Counted from the stretch's first letter, positions 15,553 to 24,746 are shown. The stretch is DNA of 52,585 bases from Knufia peltigerae (GCA_030247855.1 JAPDRN010000190.1:1-52585); one strand, 5' to 3'. The notes: a model not told the origin generated them from the sequence alone. Made by a program: numbers and translations.

Positions 15553-16533
15553 ATGAACGACACTTTGCTGCCCACTCCATCGCCCCATCGCCCCATGCGC
15601 TGGCTGCTGCCGCTTGCCGTGCTGGCGGTGCTGGGCGCGGGCGGCTATGCCGGTTACCACTATTGGCAGAAGCAGCAGAGCGACCAACTGGCGCAGGCAC
15701 AGACCACCGCCGTGCAGCTGAAGGGGCTGGAGGCTACGGTCGAGGCCCTGCGCCGCGACCAGCGCGCTGCCAGCCAGCGCTTGCAGGATGCGGCCACCAC
15801 CAACCGGGTGCTGCGCGACGAAGTGCTGGGCCTGTCGCAACGCAGTGCCCTGCTGGAAGAAAACCTGGCCAAGCTGGCCGACAGCGCCAACCAAGGCCGC
15901 CAGGCGGTGCAGCGCGATGAGGCCGAACTGCTGCTGACCCAGGCCGCACAGCGGCTGGCCTTTGCCGATGATGTGGAGGGCTCACGCCGGCTGTATGCGC
16001 TGGCCGCCACTGCATTGGCCGATCTGCCCGACAGCGACGGCCTGAACCTGCGCCAGGCACTGGTGCAGGAACGCAACGCGCTGGATGCGTTGGGCGCTGG
16101 CCCGCGCGTGCTGTCACTGCAACGCCTGGACGCACTGGGCAAGGCCCTGCAGGGCCTGCCTTCACAGATCGCGCAGGCGCCGGCCAGCAACACCGCAAAA
16201 CCGTGGTGGCAGGCCGCGCTGGCGCCCTTCGTGGACATCACTCCGAGCCGCCTGAACGGCCCGCTGACGTCGGCCGAGCGCGCCACCATCGATACGGCGC
16301 TGCAGCTGGAACTGACCCTGGCCCGCGCAGCGATCGAGCGCGGCGACGGTAGCGGCCGCGATGCCGCGCTGAACAGAATCGATCACTGGGCGCAGCGGCG
16401 CTGGCCTGATTCACCGGACCTGCGCGCGCAACGTGCTGAACTCCATGCCCTGCGCTCGCTGCCATTGCAGGCCGATGACACCGTGCTTGGCAGCACCCTG
16501 CAACAACTGCGTACCCAGACCGACCGGAGGTAA
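15553..16533 (+). CDS. hemX: HemX-like membrane protein
   Basis: Protein of 326 aa. A single N-terminal membrane helix (WLLPLAVLAVLGAGGYAGY) is followed by a long coiled coil (KGLEATVEALRRDQRA) and a helical domain with ELLLTQAAQRLAFADDV, a signature of HemX. It is encoded with hemD and hemY in many proteobacteria; despite its old annotation as a C-methyltransferase it lacks that domain. AAGGAAG precedes the ATG. It is 6 bp from hemY, so the two are co-transcribed. Confidence 0.9.
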   Translation: MNDTLLPTPSPHRPMRWLLPLAVLAVLGAGGYAGYHYWQKQQSDQLAQAQTTAVQLKGLEATVEALRRDQRAASQRLQDAATTNRVLRDEVLGLSQRSALLEENLAKLADSANQGRQAVQRDEAELLLTQAAQRLAFADDVEGSRRLYALAATALADLPDSDGLNLRQALVQERNALDALGAGPRVLSLQRLDALGKALQGLPSQIAQAPASNTAKPWWQAALAPFVDITPSRLNGPLTSAERATIDTALQLELTLARAAIERGDGSGRDAALNRIDHWAQRRWPDSPDLRAQRAELHALRSLPLQADDTVLGSTLQQLRTQTDRR

Positions 16534-16539
16534 GCCCGT

Positions 16540-17847
16540 ATGAAACCCCTGCAATCGCTGGTCGTGCTGTTGCTGGCAGTGGCCATTGGCGTAGTTGCCG
16601 CGCAATGGCTCGGCACCGATGACCTGAACCGCTACGGCGAAGTAACCCTGCGCTACGCCGGCTACGACTACCACAGCAACCTGCCAAAGGTGGCGCTGCT
16701 GTCGGTGATCGGCGTGCTGGTGCTGTGGCTGCTGTGGAGCCTGATCGCCGCACCGTTCCGTGCCTGGGGCCGCTACCGCCGCAAGCAGGGCCGGGTGCGC
16801 CTGATCGATGGTCTGCTGGCCTACGAGCATGGCCAGTGGCAGCGCGCCGAGAAGCTGCTGGACGGCGCTGCCAAGGATCCGGAAGTCAGTGGGGTTGCGC
16901 TGGCCAATGCCGTACGCAGCGCGCAGGTGCGCGCCGATGCACCCGCTGCCGAGGCACTGCTGCAGCGTCTGGGCGAAAGCAATGCGACGTTGCAGGCGCT
17001 GCTGCGTGCCGAACAGTTGCTGGCCAACGATCTGCCGGTGGATGCGATCAACGCGCTGGATGTGGCGGCGATCCAGCCGCTGCCGCCGCGCGGTCTGTGG
17101 CTGCGCACCGAAGCGCTGGCACGTGCTGGGCGCGCGCACGAGGCGTACGGCCAGCTGGGCGCACTGCGCCAGACCAAGGTGCTGCCGACCGAGGCAAGCA
17201 GTGAGCTGGAAGCACGCCTGGCTGCGCAGGCACTGCTGGAGGCGGGCGACGTCAACGCACTGGCTGCACAATGGGAAGCCACGCCGAAGGCGCTGCGACC
17301 GACCCCGGACGTGGTTGCCGCCTACGCCACCCGTGCGGTTGCACTGGACTGGGACGAACCGGCACTGCTGGCGCTGGAACAGGCGCTGGACCATCGCTGG
17401 GATGACGAACTGGTGGCGCTGTATGGCCGTCTGCCGGCCGAGCGTCTGGCTACACGCCAGGCCAACCTGCAGCGCTGGCGCAACGTGCACGACGATTCGG
17501 CAGCCCTGCGCCTGGCCCAGGGCCACATCGCGCTGGCGCAGCAACAGTGGGACACCGCCGACGCGTTCCTGCATGAAGCCATCGCCGCTGGCGCCGGCGC
17601 CCCTGCGTGGGAAGCGCTGGGCGAAGCCTTCGCGCAACGTGGCGAGCATGTGCTGGCCGCGCAGTGCCTGACCAACGCACTGCGCCTGCAGCGCGGCGAA
17701 GACAGCGTAGCGCTGGTGCGTGCACCGGCAGCGGTGGTCGACCCGCCGCTGCATGCGACCGTCGAGGAGCAGTCGATTGCGCCGCTGCCGCCGGTGTACG
17801 ACGCCAATGAAGAGCGCGACGCGTTCGGCAACCCGCGGTTGCCATGA
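16540..17847 (+). CDS. hemY: HemY-like TPR membrane protein
   Basis: Protein of 435 aa. Two N-terminal membrane helices (SLVVLLLAVAIGVVAAQW and LLSVIGVLVLWLLWSLI) flank a short periplasmic loop containing YGEVTLRYAGYD; a long cytoplasmic TPR-like helical domain follows. This is the proteobacterial HemY, distinct from the Gram-positive protoporphyrinogen oxidase of the same name. Its biochemical role in haem synthesis is not settled. It ends the hemDXY operon and is followed by a strong terminator. Confidence 0.92.
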   Translation: MKPLQSLVVLLLAVAIGVVAAQWLGTDDLNRYGEVTLRYAGYDYHSNLPKVALLSVIGVLVLWLLWSLIAAPFRAWGRYRRKQGRVRLIDGLLAYEHGQWQRAEKLLDGAAKDPEVSGVALANAVRSAQVRADAPAAEALLQRLGESNATLQALLRAEQLLANDLPVDAINALDVAAIQPLPPRGLWLRTEALARAGRAHEAYGQLGALRQTKVLPTEASSELEARLAAQALLEAGDVNALAAQWEATPKALRPTPDVVAAYATRAVALDWDEPALLALEQALDHRWDDELVALYGRLPAERLATRQANLQRWRNVHDDSAALRLAQGHIALAQQQWDTADAFLHEAIAAGAGAPAWEALGEAFAQRGEHVLAAQCLTNALRLQRGEDSVALVRAPAAVVDPPLHATVEEQSIAPLPPVYDANEERDAFGNPRLP

Positions 17848-17861
17848 CCCTGGCTGAAGGT

Positions 17862-17890
17862 GTGCCGACCAACGGTCGGCACCCACCAGA
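17862..17890 (+). repeat. SMAG-like palindrome
   Basis: GTGCCGACCAACGGTCGGCA followed by CCCACC is the same hairpin word as in the cluster at 29.5 kb. It lies between hemY and its terminator. Confidence 0.7.
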
Positions 17891-17903
17891 GAATGTAATC
17901 AAC

Positions 17904-17932
17904 GAAAACGCCGCCCATTGGGCGGCGTTTTC
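17904..17932. terminator. bidirectional terminator between hemY and the thiolase gene
   Basis: A perfect 13-bp stem GAAAACGCCGCCC / GGGCGGCGTTTTC with a 3-nt loop lies between convergent genes. Confidence 0.88.
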
Positions 17933-17940
17933 AATTCCAA

Positions 17941-17968
17941 CGTTGCCGGCCAGCGGCCGGCACTACCG
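17941..17968. repeat. SMAG element
   Basis: TTGCCGGCCAGCGGCCGGCA followed by CTACC: a GC-rich hairpin with the CTAC foot (GTAG on the minus strand), matching SMAG elements elsewhere in the window. Confidence 0.8.
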
Positions 17969-17974
17969 TGGTGT

Positions 17975-19255
17975 TCAACGTTCGACGATCGCAACCACGC
18001 CCATGCCGCCGGCGGTGCAGATCGACACCAGTGCACGGCCACCGCCGCGCTCGGCCAGCTGCTTGGCCGCCGTGGCGATCACGCGTGCACCGGTGGCGGC
18101 GAATGGGTGCCCGGTGGCCAACGACGAACCCAGCAGGTTGATCTTGTCAGGGTCGATGCGGCCCATCGGCGCATCCAGGCCCAGGCGATTGCGGCAGTAG
18201 TCCTCGCTCTCCCATGCGCGCAGGGTGCACAGCACCTGTGCAGCGAACGCTTCGTGGATCTCGTAGATGTCGAAGTCCTGCAGGGTCAGGCCGTTGCGCT
18301 TGAGCATCTCCGGCACGGCCACGGTCGGCGCCATCAACAGGCCTTCGCCGTGCACGAAATCGACGGCCGACACGTGTGCGTCGCGCAGGTAGGCCTGCGG
18401 TTCGTGGCCATGCGCCCGCGCCCACTCTTCGCTGGCCAGCAGTACGGCAGCGGCGCCATCGGTCAGCGGGGTGGAGTTGGCAGCGGTGAGGGTGCCGCGG
18501 CCGGATACCTTGTCGAACGCCGGCTTCAGCGTCGCCAGCTTCTCCAGCGAGGTGTCGGCACGCAGGATGTTGTCGCGCTCGACGCCGCGGAACGGTGCGA
18601 TCAGGTCGTTGAAGAAGCCACGCTCATAGGCGGCAGCCAGCTTCTTGTGCGAGGACACCGCCCACTCGTCCTGCGAGTCGCGCGAGATGTTCCACTCCTT
18701 GGCCATGTCTTCGCAGTGGTCGCCCATGCTCTTGCCGGTACGCGGCTCGGCCACGCCCGGGAACTCCGGCTTGAGCTCGGCGAACTTGAAGCCGGAGGTC
18801 AGCGCGCGGATCTTGTCGCCGGTGCTCTTGGCCCGGTTGGCAGCCAGCAGGCGCGCGCGCAGCTTCTTTCCGTACACGATCGGCACGTCGGACGTGGTGT
18901 CCGAACCGCCGCCGATGCCGGACTCGATCTGGCCCAGGGCGATCTTGTTGGCAACCGTGATGATGCTGTCCAGCGAGGTACCGCAGGCGCGCTGCAGGGT
19001 GATGCCGGGGGTCAACGGCGACAGGCCCGAGGACAGCGTGGCTTCGCGGCCCAGGTTCCAGTCGCTGGAGTGCTTGATGACCGCACCCATCGCCACTTCG
19101 CCCAGTTGCTGGCCGTGCAGGCCGAAGCGCTCGACCAGCGCTCCCAGCGTGCGCACCGACATGCCGAGGTTGCCGACATCCGAATACGCGGTGTTCTGCC
19201 GGCAGAACGGAATGCGGACGCCACCGAGGATGGCGACGGGACGAGCGTTGGGCAT
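17975..19255 (-). CDS. acetyl-CoA C-acyltransferase (FadI-like thiolase)
   Basis: Protein of 426 aa. Thiolases cleave 3-ketoacyl-CoA to acetyl-CoA in fatty-acid oxidation or run in reverse. Active-site elements are present: ITLQRACGTSLDS (nucleophilic Cys), EIHEAFAAQ and GHPFAATGAR (His residues), and ICTAGGMGVV (second Cys). Length and sequence resemble FadI-type enzymes (about 430 aa). The open frame continues far upstream over another gene; ATG 19255 (MPNARPVAILGG) is chosen, with an AGG 8 nt before it. A FadJ-type partner is not adjacent. Confidence 0.9.
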   Translation of the reverse strand: MPNARPVAILGGVRIPFCRQNTAYSDVGNLGMSVRTLGALVERFGLHGQQLGEVAMGAVIKHSSDWNLGREATLSSGLSPLTPGITLQRACGTSLDSIITVANKIALGQIESGIGGGSDTTSDVPIVYGKKLRARLLAANRAKSTGDKIRALTSGFKFAELKPEFPGVAEPRTGKSMGDHCEDMAKEWNISRDSQDEWAVSSHKKLAAAYERGFFNDLIAPFRGVERDNILRADTSLEKLATLKPAFDKVSGRGTLTAANSTPLTDGAAAVLLASEEWARAHGHEPQAYLRDAHVSAVDFVHGEGLLMAPTVAVPEMLKRNGLTLQDFDIYEIHEAFAAQVLCTLRAWESEDYCRNRLGLDAPMGRIDPDKINLLGSSLATGHPFAATGARVIATAAKQLAERGGGRALVSICTAGGMGVVAIVER

Positions 19256-19363
19256 GGAGATACCTGGCATGGATGAGGGTGTCTGCAACATGGCCTGCAC
19301 GACAGAGCAGGCATAATGGGGCCAAGTGTAGCTGCCGCCCTGTGATGGGCCAACCGTGGAACC

Positions 19364-20251
19364 ATGAGCAAACCCGACCCTGCGATGAATGCCCTTGGCG
19401 TGCTGGCCCTGGAACTGGCCGGCGGCGAAATCCCCCGCCAGGCGGTGCTCAGCGCTGAACAGGCCGGTGAACTGGCCGAACGCGTCGGCCGCGACCTGTC
19501 CAAGCTGGTGCCACACGTGGCCGAGCTGGATCTGGTGTTCGCCGCCGCCCATTTCGATCCGGCCGAAGTCCTTCGCCCGGGTTGGCCGATCCATCGCCGC
19601 CTGGAAGAACTGCAGATGCGCGCGCCCGGTCGCAACCAGGGCCCGCGCGTACTGGCCTTCGGCACCGATGCCAGCGGTGATGTACCGCTGCCGTTCCAGG
19701 CCGACGCGACCTTGGTCGGCGGTGGCCTGCGGGTGGTGCCGTTCCTGCTGACCGGCAACGAGGTGGCAACCACGGCGGCCGTGGCCGATGCGCTGGAAGA
19801 GGTGCTGCTGGCTAATGGCATGGCCCATGCCGATACCGCGCTGATGGCCCAGAACGCGTTCGGTGCGCGCGTCGAGCACGCACGCTATTTCACCGTGAAC
19901 GACCTGGCCGCGATGATGTCGATGCAGTACGACAACCAGGGCCTGGCCGCGCTGTGGCCGCTGATTGAAACCGCGATCATGGCCCCAGGTCAGGACGAGT
20001 GGCTGAGTGACGCGCCCGAGCCGTTGCTGCGCTATACGCAGGGCGAAGCACGCATGGCGCTGTTCGACCCGGCCGGCTGGTGCGCGCACTACAACCACGG
20101 CACGGGCGACTGCGAGCGTCTGCAGGGCATCTACGAGCAGTTCCTGATGCGTCAGCGGCAGATGGCCGCGGTGCTGGAAGCGCACGGTGTACCGGTGCTG
20201 TTCGTGCATTGCGAAGCCGGCCAGGACGCACGCGAGCTGCTGGCGCGCTGA
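19364..20251 (+). CDS. conserved hypothetical protein, 295 aa
   Basis: A soluble cytoplasmic protein without signal peptide. Notable segments are a helical N-terminus, PRVLAFGTDASGDVPLPFQ, MAHADTALMAQNAFGARVEH and a C-terminus with GVPVLFVHCEAGQDARELL. It is divergent from the thiolase with a short shared intergenic region. I do not recognise a named family and propose no function. Confidence 0.75.
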   Translation: MSKPDPAMNALGVLALELAGGEIPRQAVLSAEQAGELAERVGRDLSKLVPHVAELDLVFAAAHFDPAEVLRPGWPIHRRLEELQMRAPGRNQGPRVLAFGTDASGDVPLPFQADATLVGGGLRVVPFLLTGNEVATTAAVADALEEVLLANGMAHADTALMAQNAFGARVEHARYFTVNDLAAMMSMQYDNQGLAALWPLIETAIMAPGQDEWLSDAPEPLLRYTQGEARMALFDPAGWCAHYNHGTGDCERLQGIYEQFLMRQRQMAAVLEAHGVPVLFVHCEAGQDARELLAR

Positions 20252-20403
20252 TCTGGTGATGCCCATCCGCCGGGCGATGTGTGTCCGGCGTCGATACCTG
20301 TTTATAGAGCCGGGCAATGCTCGGCCCAGAACTACCGAAGCGCGGCCGGGCGTGGCTCGACTGCGCGGAAGTGCGGCTGCCGGCTACCTCAGGAGATTTC
20401 CGG

Positions 20404-20844
20404 ATGACCCTTGCTGTTTACCGCGGTGCCTTCTGCCTGTTGTGCCTTGCACTGTCGGGCCTCACCCATGCGGTTGCCCCAGTGCGCGGCGGCGATGACA
20501 GCCAGCCGCTGGAATACGCCAACGTGGCCGCATTCGTTGAACAGCTCCCCAAGCGCAAGGATGTCGAACGACTGCCGTTGCCGACGCCGCCCGGCATGAG
20601 CCTGCTGCAAACCAGCAAGGAAAGTGTGGAGACCGATCCGGACTACACCGCCACCACCTGGGTGCTGTTCACCGCGCCGCATGCGCTGGCGCCTTCGGTG
20701 GTACGCATGCGCACGGCGATCGGCTGGGATCGCGAACACCCGTTTCGCCGCACCCGGAAGATAACCACGCTGTGTGAAGGCAGCGCGGCAACCTGTGATG
20801 CGTTGGCGGCGCAGGCCAAGCGATTGGCTGCGGCGCCTTTGTAG
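20404..20844 (+). CDS. secreted hypothetical protein
   Basis: Protein of 146 aa with signal peptide ending LCLALSGLTHA. The mature part is short with a C-terminal pair of cysteines (TTLCEGSAATCDAL) likely to form a disulfide. The start at 20404 follows CAGGAGATTTCCGG, a good ribosome-binding site; the longer frame from 20317 crosses a small REP-like palindrome at about 20309-20335. No family recognised. Confidence 0.7.
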   Translation: MTLAVYRGAFCLLCLALSGLTHAVAPVRGGDDSQPLEYANVAAFVEQLPKRKDVERLPLPTPPGMSLLQTSKESVETDPDYTATTWVLFTAPHALAPSVVRMRTAIGWDREHPFRRTRKITTLCEGSAATCDALAAQAKRLAAAPL

Positions 20845-20855
20845 GACAGCGTAAA

Positions 20856-20885
20856 GAAAACGCCGGCTTGCGCCGGCGTTTTTTC
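20856..20885. terminator. bidirectional terminator
   Basis: A 12-bp stem GAAAACGCCGGC / GCCGGCGTTTTC-like with TTGC loop and a run of six T lies between the convergent 20404 gene and sodC. Confidence 0.88.
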
Positions 20886-20890
20886 ATTTC

Positions 20891-21511
20891 TTACGGGGCC
20901 TTGTTGATCACCGCGCACGCCAGTCGCGCACCGGCGTTGCCGGTCGGCTGGGTCTTGTAGTCGTCCGCGTCGGCGTGGACGATCAGGCCGCGGCCGATGA
21001 TGTCGAAATCATCACCCTTGCCGATGTTGACGTTGCTCGAGACCGGGCCATCGACAGTGGCTACGCCCTTGTCGTCGGCCTTGATGTTGGGCATGTCGCC
21101 ACCGTGGTGCGGATCGGTGGCCACGTTGCCGTGGTCCTGCTTGCCCGGGTTGAAGTGACCACCGGCGCTCATGCCGTCCGGCGCGCTGCAGTCACCTTTC
21201 TCGTGGATGTGGAAGCCATGCTCGCTGCCCGGCTTCAGGCCGGTGATCTGGCCGGACGCGTGAACCTTGCCGTCGACCAGCTTGAAGGTGATCGAACCCT
21301 TGGTTTCATTGCCCTGGGTCGGTGCCAGTTCGGCTGCAGCCGAGGTTTCGGTGGTTGCTGCCGTGGCTGCGGCCGGCTCAGCCGGGGCGGCCGTGCCTTC
21401 GGCCGGGGTGGCCGCCGGGGTTTCGGTGGTCGGTGCTGCCGGCTGCTGGTTGCAGGCGGCCAAGCCCAGTGCAGCGATGGCGGCGAACAGTGAAGTGTGG
21501 ATCAGACGCAT
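20891..21511 (-). CDS. sodC: Cu/Zn superoxide dismutase lipoprotein (copy 1)
   Basis: Protein of 206 aa. It dismutates superoxide outside the cytoplasm. The signal peptide ends in the lipobox GLAAC; an alanine/proline/threonine-rich tether of about 50 residues follows. The SodC domain has all metal ligands: HGFHIHEKGDC (Cu ligands), GGHFNPGKQDHG, HHGGDMPNI (Zn His and Asp) and GLIVHADADD (last Cu His). A second copy lies directly upstream, 33 bp away on the same strand. Confidence 0.94.
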   Translation of the reverse strand: MRLIHTSLFAAIAALGLAACNQQPAAPTTETPAATPAEGTAAPAEPAAATAATTETSAAAELAPTQGNETKGSITFKLVDGKVHASGQITGLKPGSEHGFHIHEKGDCSAPDGMSAGGHFNPGKQDHGNVATDPHHGGDMPNIKADDKGVATVDGPVSSNVNIGKGDDFDIIGRGLIVHADADDYKTQPTGNAGARLACAVINKAP

Positions 21512-21544
21512 GGAAACTCTCCTTGGAAAATGCCGGTGGAGTGA

Positions 21545-22114
21545 TCAGCGGGTTACCCGGATCACGCCGCAGGCGATGCGGACGCCGGCATTGCCGGCGG
21601 GCTGGCTGCGATAGTCGTCGGCCTTGGCATGCACCACCAATGCACGTCCGGCGATATCCGTGGCGGCACCTCCGCCCAGGGTAACGCCCTTCAGATGCAC
21701 ATCGATGTTGGCGCGGCCCTGCGCGTCGGCCTGCAGGTTGTCGATGTCGCCCAGATGGTGCTTGCCGCTGCCGGCACGACCGTGCGCGACACCGGCGGGA
21801 TTGAAGTGGTTGCCGGCGCTGCTGGCGTCCACCGCGCTGCAGTCGCCGCGCTCGTGGATGTGGAAACCGGCCTGCTGCATCGGCTGCAGGCCTCCCACCA
21901 GACCGGTGAGGTGTACGCCGCCGGGTTCCACCATCAGCGCCAGGCGGCCGCTGACGATGCTGGCCGAGGCAGGCGCCAGGTTGGCTTCGGCCTGCTTGGC
22001 GGTGCTGACCACCGTTGCCGGCGGCGGTGTGGGCTGCGGCTTCTTCGGCGCGCTGCCACAGGCAGACAGGAGCACGGCGGCGGACAGCGGCAGAAGAGCG
22101 AAGGACAAACGCAT
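21545..22114 (-). CDS. sodC: Cu/Zn superoxide dismutase lipoprotein (copy 2)
   Basis: Protein of 189 aa. The signal peptide has lipobox LLSAC, then a proline-rich tether. Metal ligands are intact: AGFHIHERGDC, GNHFNPAG, KHHLGDIDNL and ALVVHAKADD. It differs clearly from copy 1 outside the active site, so the pair is an old duplication. AAGGAG before the ATG at 22114 fixes the start. Both copies are probably transcribed together, this one first. Confidence 0.92.
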   Translation of the reverse strand: MRLSFALLPLSAAVLLSACGSAPKKPQPTPPPATVVSTAKQAEANLAPASASIVSGRLALMVEPGGVHLTGLVGGLQPMQQAGFHIHERGDCSAVDASSAGNHFNPAGVAHGRAGSGKHHLGDIDNLQADAQGRANIDVHLKGVTLGGGAATDIAGRALVVHAKADDYRSQPAGNAGVRIACGVIRVTR

Positions 22115-22207
22115 CGGGGACTCCTTGCAGGTAACACTACGGACGGCATCGTCCATGGAGGATCAACAGTTCGGCAAGCGGGTGCGAGGATCGCGTGCAG
22201 GCACCGT

Positions 22208-23656
22208 TCAATGCCCGCCGCGACGGCGACCGGCACCGAGTTTGCGGGTAAGTGTGTTGCGGCCGAGGCCCAGCCGCGCGGCAGCTTCGGCGCGACGGCC
22301 GTGGGTGATCTGCAGCGCGGCCTCCAGCAGGGCGTGGTCGACCCGTTCGCGTACCTGTGCGTGCAGGCCCTCGGTGCCTTCGGCCAGCTGCCGACGTGCC
22401 CATTCGGACAGCAGCGCTTCCCATTGGCCCGGATCACCGGCGGCCGCACTGCTGCGCCGGCTGCGGGTGCGGTTGAGCGCGGTATCGACATCGGCCACAC
22501 CGATGGTATCGGCCGCGGCCAGTGCGGCCATGCGCCAGCACACGTTCTCCAGTTCGCGGACGTTGCCCGGCCAGTCGTGCTCGCGCAATGCCTGCAGGGC
22601 GGCCGCAGTGAGCCGCTTCGGCGGCGTGTCCAGCTTGCGTGCGGCAGCGGCCATGAACGTGGTGGCCAGTTGCGCGATGTCCTCGCGGCGCTCGCGCAGA
22701 GGCGGCAGCTGCAGGCGCACCACGTCCAGGCGGTGCAGCAGGTCGGCACGGAACTTTCCCTGCGCGACCAGGCCTTCCAGATCCTGATGGGTGGCGGCGA
22801 CCACGCGCACATCGACACGGATCAGTTCGCGTCCACCCACGCGGAAGAACTCGCCCTGCGCGAGCACGCGCAGCAGGCGCGTCTGCAGCGGCAACGGCAT
22901 GTCGCCGATTTCATCGAGGAACAGAGTGCCGCCGTTGGCCTGTTCGAAGCGGCCGATGTGGCGCCGCTGTGCGCCGGTGAACGCACCCGCCTCATGACCG
23001 AACAACTCGCTTTCCAGCAGCTCGGCGGGAATGGCGGCGGTGTTCAGCGCGACGAACGGATGCTGCGCGCGCGGTGATTCGCGGTGCAGCGCATTGGCCA
23101 CCAGCTCCTTGCCGGTACCGGTTTCGCCGATGATCAGCACCGCCAGCGGTGCCTGCGCCAGGCGGCCGATGGCGCGGAACAGCGCGCGCATCGGTGGCGT
23201 ATCGCCCACCAGCTGCGGCGGCTGGTCGCTGGCGGCTTCTGCGGCAGGCGTGGCCGCGGCCAGGGCCGGCGCCACTGCAGGCAGCACGCGCTGGGCCAGC
23301 GCCACTGCATCATCCAGGTCGAACGGTTTGGACAGGAACTCATGCGCACCACCGCGGAACGCACCGGCGGTACTGGCGACGTCGGTGTAGGCCGACATCA
23401 CCACCACCGGCAGCTGCGGCAGCACAGCCTTCAGCTTGTCCAGCAGCACCAGGCCATCGTCGCCGGGCATGCGCACGTCGGTGAACAGCAGCGCAGGCGG
23501 CGGGCTTTCAGCCAGCGCCTGTAGTGCGGGGGCGGCGCTGTCGAAGTCGACCACCTGGTAGCCGGCCTCGCGCAGCGCGGTGCACAGCACGAAGCGCACG
23601 GCGCGGTCATCGTCGACCACCCAGATGCACGGCGCGGACGCGGAAGACTCAGACAT
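22208..23656 (-). CDS. ntrC: nitrogen regulator NtrC (NR-I), sigma-54 activator
   Basis: Protein of 482 aa. The receiver domain at about 1-130 has the phospho-acceptor in LLFTDVRMPGDDG. The AAA+ domain has Walker A GETGTGKE, the sigma-54-contacting GAFTGAQ loop and FLDEIGDMPLPLQTRL. The C-terminal Fis-type helix-turn-helix reads RRAEAAARLGLGRNTLTRKL. When phosphorylated it activates sigma-54 promoters such as that of glnA in this window. It overlaps ntrB by 8 nt. Confidence 0.95.
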   Translation of the reverse strand: MSESSASAPCIWVVDDDRAVRFVLCTALREAGYQVVDFDSAAPALQALAESPPPALLFTDVRMPGDDGLVLLDKLKAVLPQLPVVVMSAYTDVASTAGAFRGGAHEFLSKPFDLDDAVALAQRVLPAVAPALAAATPAAEAASDQPPQLVGDTPPMRALFRAIGRLAQAPLAVLIIGETGTGKELVANALHRESPRAQHPFVALNTAAIPAELLESELFGHEAGAFTGAQRRHIGRFEQANGGTLFLDEIGDMPLPLQTRLLRVLAQGEFFRVGGRELIRVDVRVVAATHQDLEGLVAQGKFRADLLHRLDVVRLQLPPLRERREDIAQLATTFMAAAARKLDTPPKRLTAAALQALREHDWPGNVRELENVCWRMAALAAADTIGVADVDTALNRTRSRRSSAAAGDPGQWEALLSEWARRQLAEGTEGLHAQVRERVDHALLEAALQITHGRRAEAAARLGLGRNTLTRKLGAGRRRGGH

Positions 23657-24710
23657 CGCGCGGGGCCTCCTCGGCGGCGGCGGTGCCGTTGCCGATCGGC
23701 AGCAGCAGGGTGAATACGGTATGGCCCGGGCGCGACCGGTAGGTCAGCGTGCCGCGATGCTCGCGCGCGACCTGCTGGGCCAGCGCCAGGCCCAGGCCGG
23801 TGCCTTCGGCACGGCCACTGACCAACGGCAGGAACAGGTGTTCGGCCAGTTCTTCGGGCACGCCACGGCCGTCGTCGGCGATTTCCAGGCGCAACGCCAG
23901 GGTGTGCAGCTGTTCGGCGATGCGCACCCCGTGTTCAACGCGGGTGCGCAGGGTGATGTTGCTGGCGCCGGCCTGGATGGCATTGCGTACCAGGTTCCAT
24001 ACCGCCTGGGTGAGGCGGTCGGCGTCACCGTCAAATTCCGGGATGCTCGGGTCGTAATCGCGCTGCAGACGCACCGCCCAACCGGCCTCGTTCTCGGCCA
24101 GGCGCAGCACGCGCTCCAACGCGGCGTGGATGTTCAGCGCCGCATGCGGCGCGGCAGGTGCCGGTGACAGCAGCTGCTCCAGCAGGCCATTGAGCCGCTC
24201 GATCTCCGAGCCGATCAGATCGATCAGTTCGCGTTCGCTGGCGTCGCGCTGGGCCGCGCGGCGGGCCAGCAGCTGCGCGGCGCCCTTCAACCCGGCCAGC
24301 GGATTGCGCAGCTCATGCGCCAGGCCCTTCAGCGCCGCACTGAGCGCGCTGGGCAGGGCCTGGGTCGGGTCAAGCCCGGGGAACTCATCGACCGGATGCG
24401 CCTCCAGCAGCCAGCCGCCATCGTCGCGTCGGCTCATCCAGCCTTCGGCGAAACGCGCCGCCTCACCGGGCAAGGCCAGCGCCAGCCGGTTCAGACGCAG
24501 GCTGTCGCGCTCGTCGCGGGCCAGGAAATGGGCCAGCGCCTCGCCCTGCACTTCCAGCGCGGCCAACGGCTGGCCGAGCAGGCGCCGGCCGCTGACGCCC
24601 AGCCAGCGCGCGAAGGCCGGGTTGCAGCCGGCGATGCGGCCATCGGGCCCGGACCAGGCCAGCGGCGTGCCGAGGGCATCGAGGGACGGCGGGGGTGCAG
24701 GGTCGGACAT
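23649..24710 (-). CDS. ntrB: nitrogen sensor kinase NtrB (NR-II)
   Basis: Protein of 353 aa. An N-terminal PAS domain (LAWSGPDGRIAGCNPAFARW) is followed by the phospho-acceptor histidine in GLAHELRNPLAGLKGAAQLL and an ATPase domain with N, G1 and G2 boxes (VWNLVRNAIQAG, EIADDGRGVP, GTGLGLAL). There are no membrane segments. It phosphorylates NtrC, and PII proteins modulate it. The ATG at 24710 abuts a TGCAC-N7-GTGCA type NtrC box, and no Shine-Dalgarno sequence is visible. Confidence 0.94.
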   Translation of the reverse strand: MSDPAPPPSLDALGTPLAWSGPDGRIAGCNPAFARWLGVSGRRLLGQPLAALEVQGEALAHFLARDERDSLRLNRLALALPGEAARFAEGWMSRRDDGGWLLEAHPVDEFPGLDPTQALPSALSAALKGLAHELRNPLAGLKGAAQLLARRAAQRDASERELIDLIGSEIERLNGLLEQLLSPAPAAPHAALNIHAALERVLRLAENEAGWAVRLQRDYDPSIPEFDGDADRLTQAVWNLVRNAIQAGASNITLRTRVEHGVRIAEQLHTLALRLEIADDGRGVPEELAEHLFLPLVSGRAEGTGLGLALAQQVAREHRGTLTYRSRPGHTVFTLLLPIGNGTAAAEEAPRDV

Positions 24711-24727
24711 TGCACCAATGTAGTGCA
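24711..24727. promoter_or_regulatory. NtrC-type box abutting the ntrB start codon
   Basis: On the minus strand TGCACTACATTGGTGCA fits the enterobacterial NtrC consensus TGCACC-N5-GGTGCA with one mismatch. It ends at the base before the ntrB ATG. This position suits autorepression. Confidence 0.75.
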
Positions 24728-24746
24728 AAACAGGGGCGCGGGGTCC

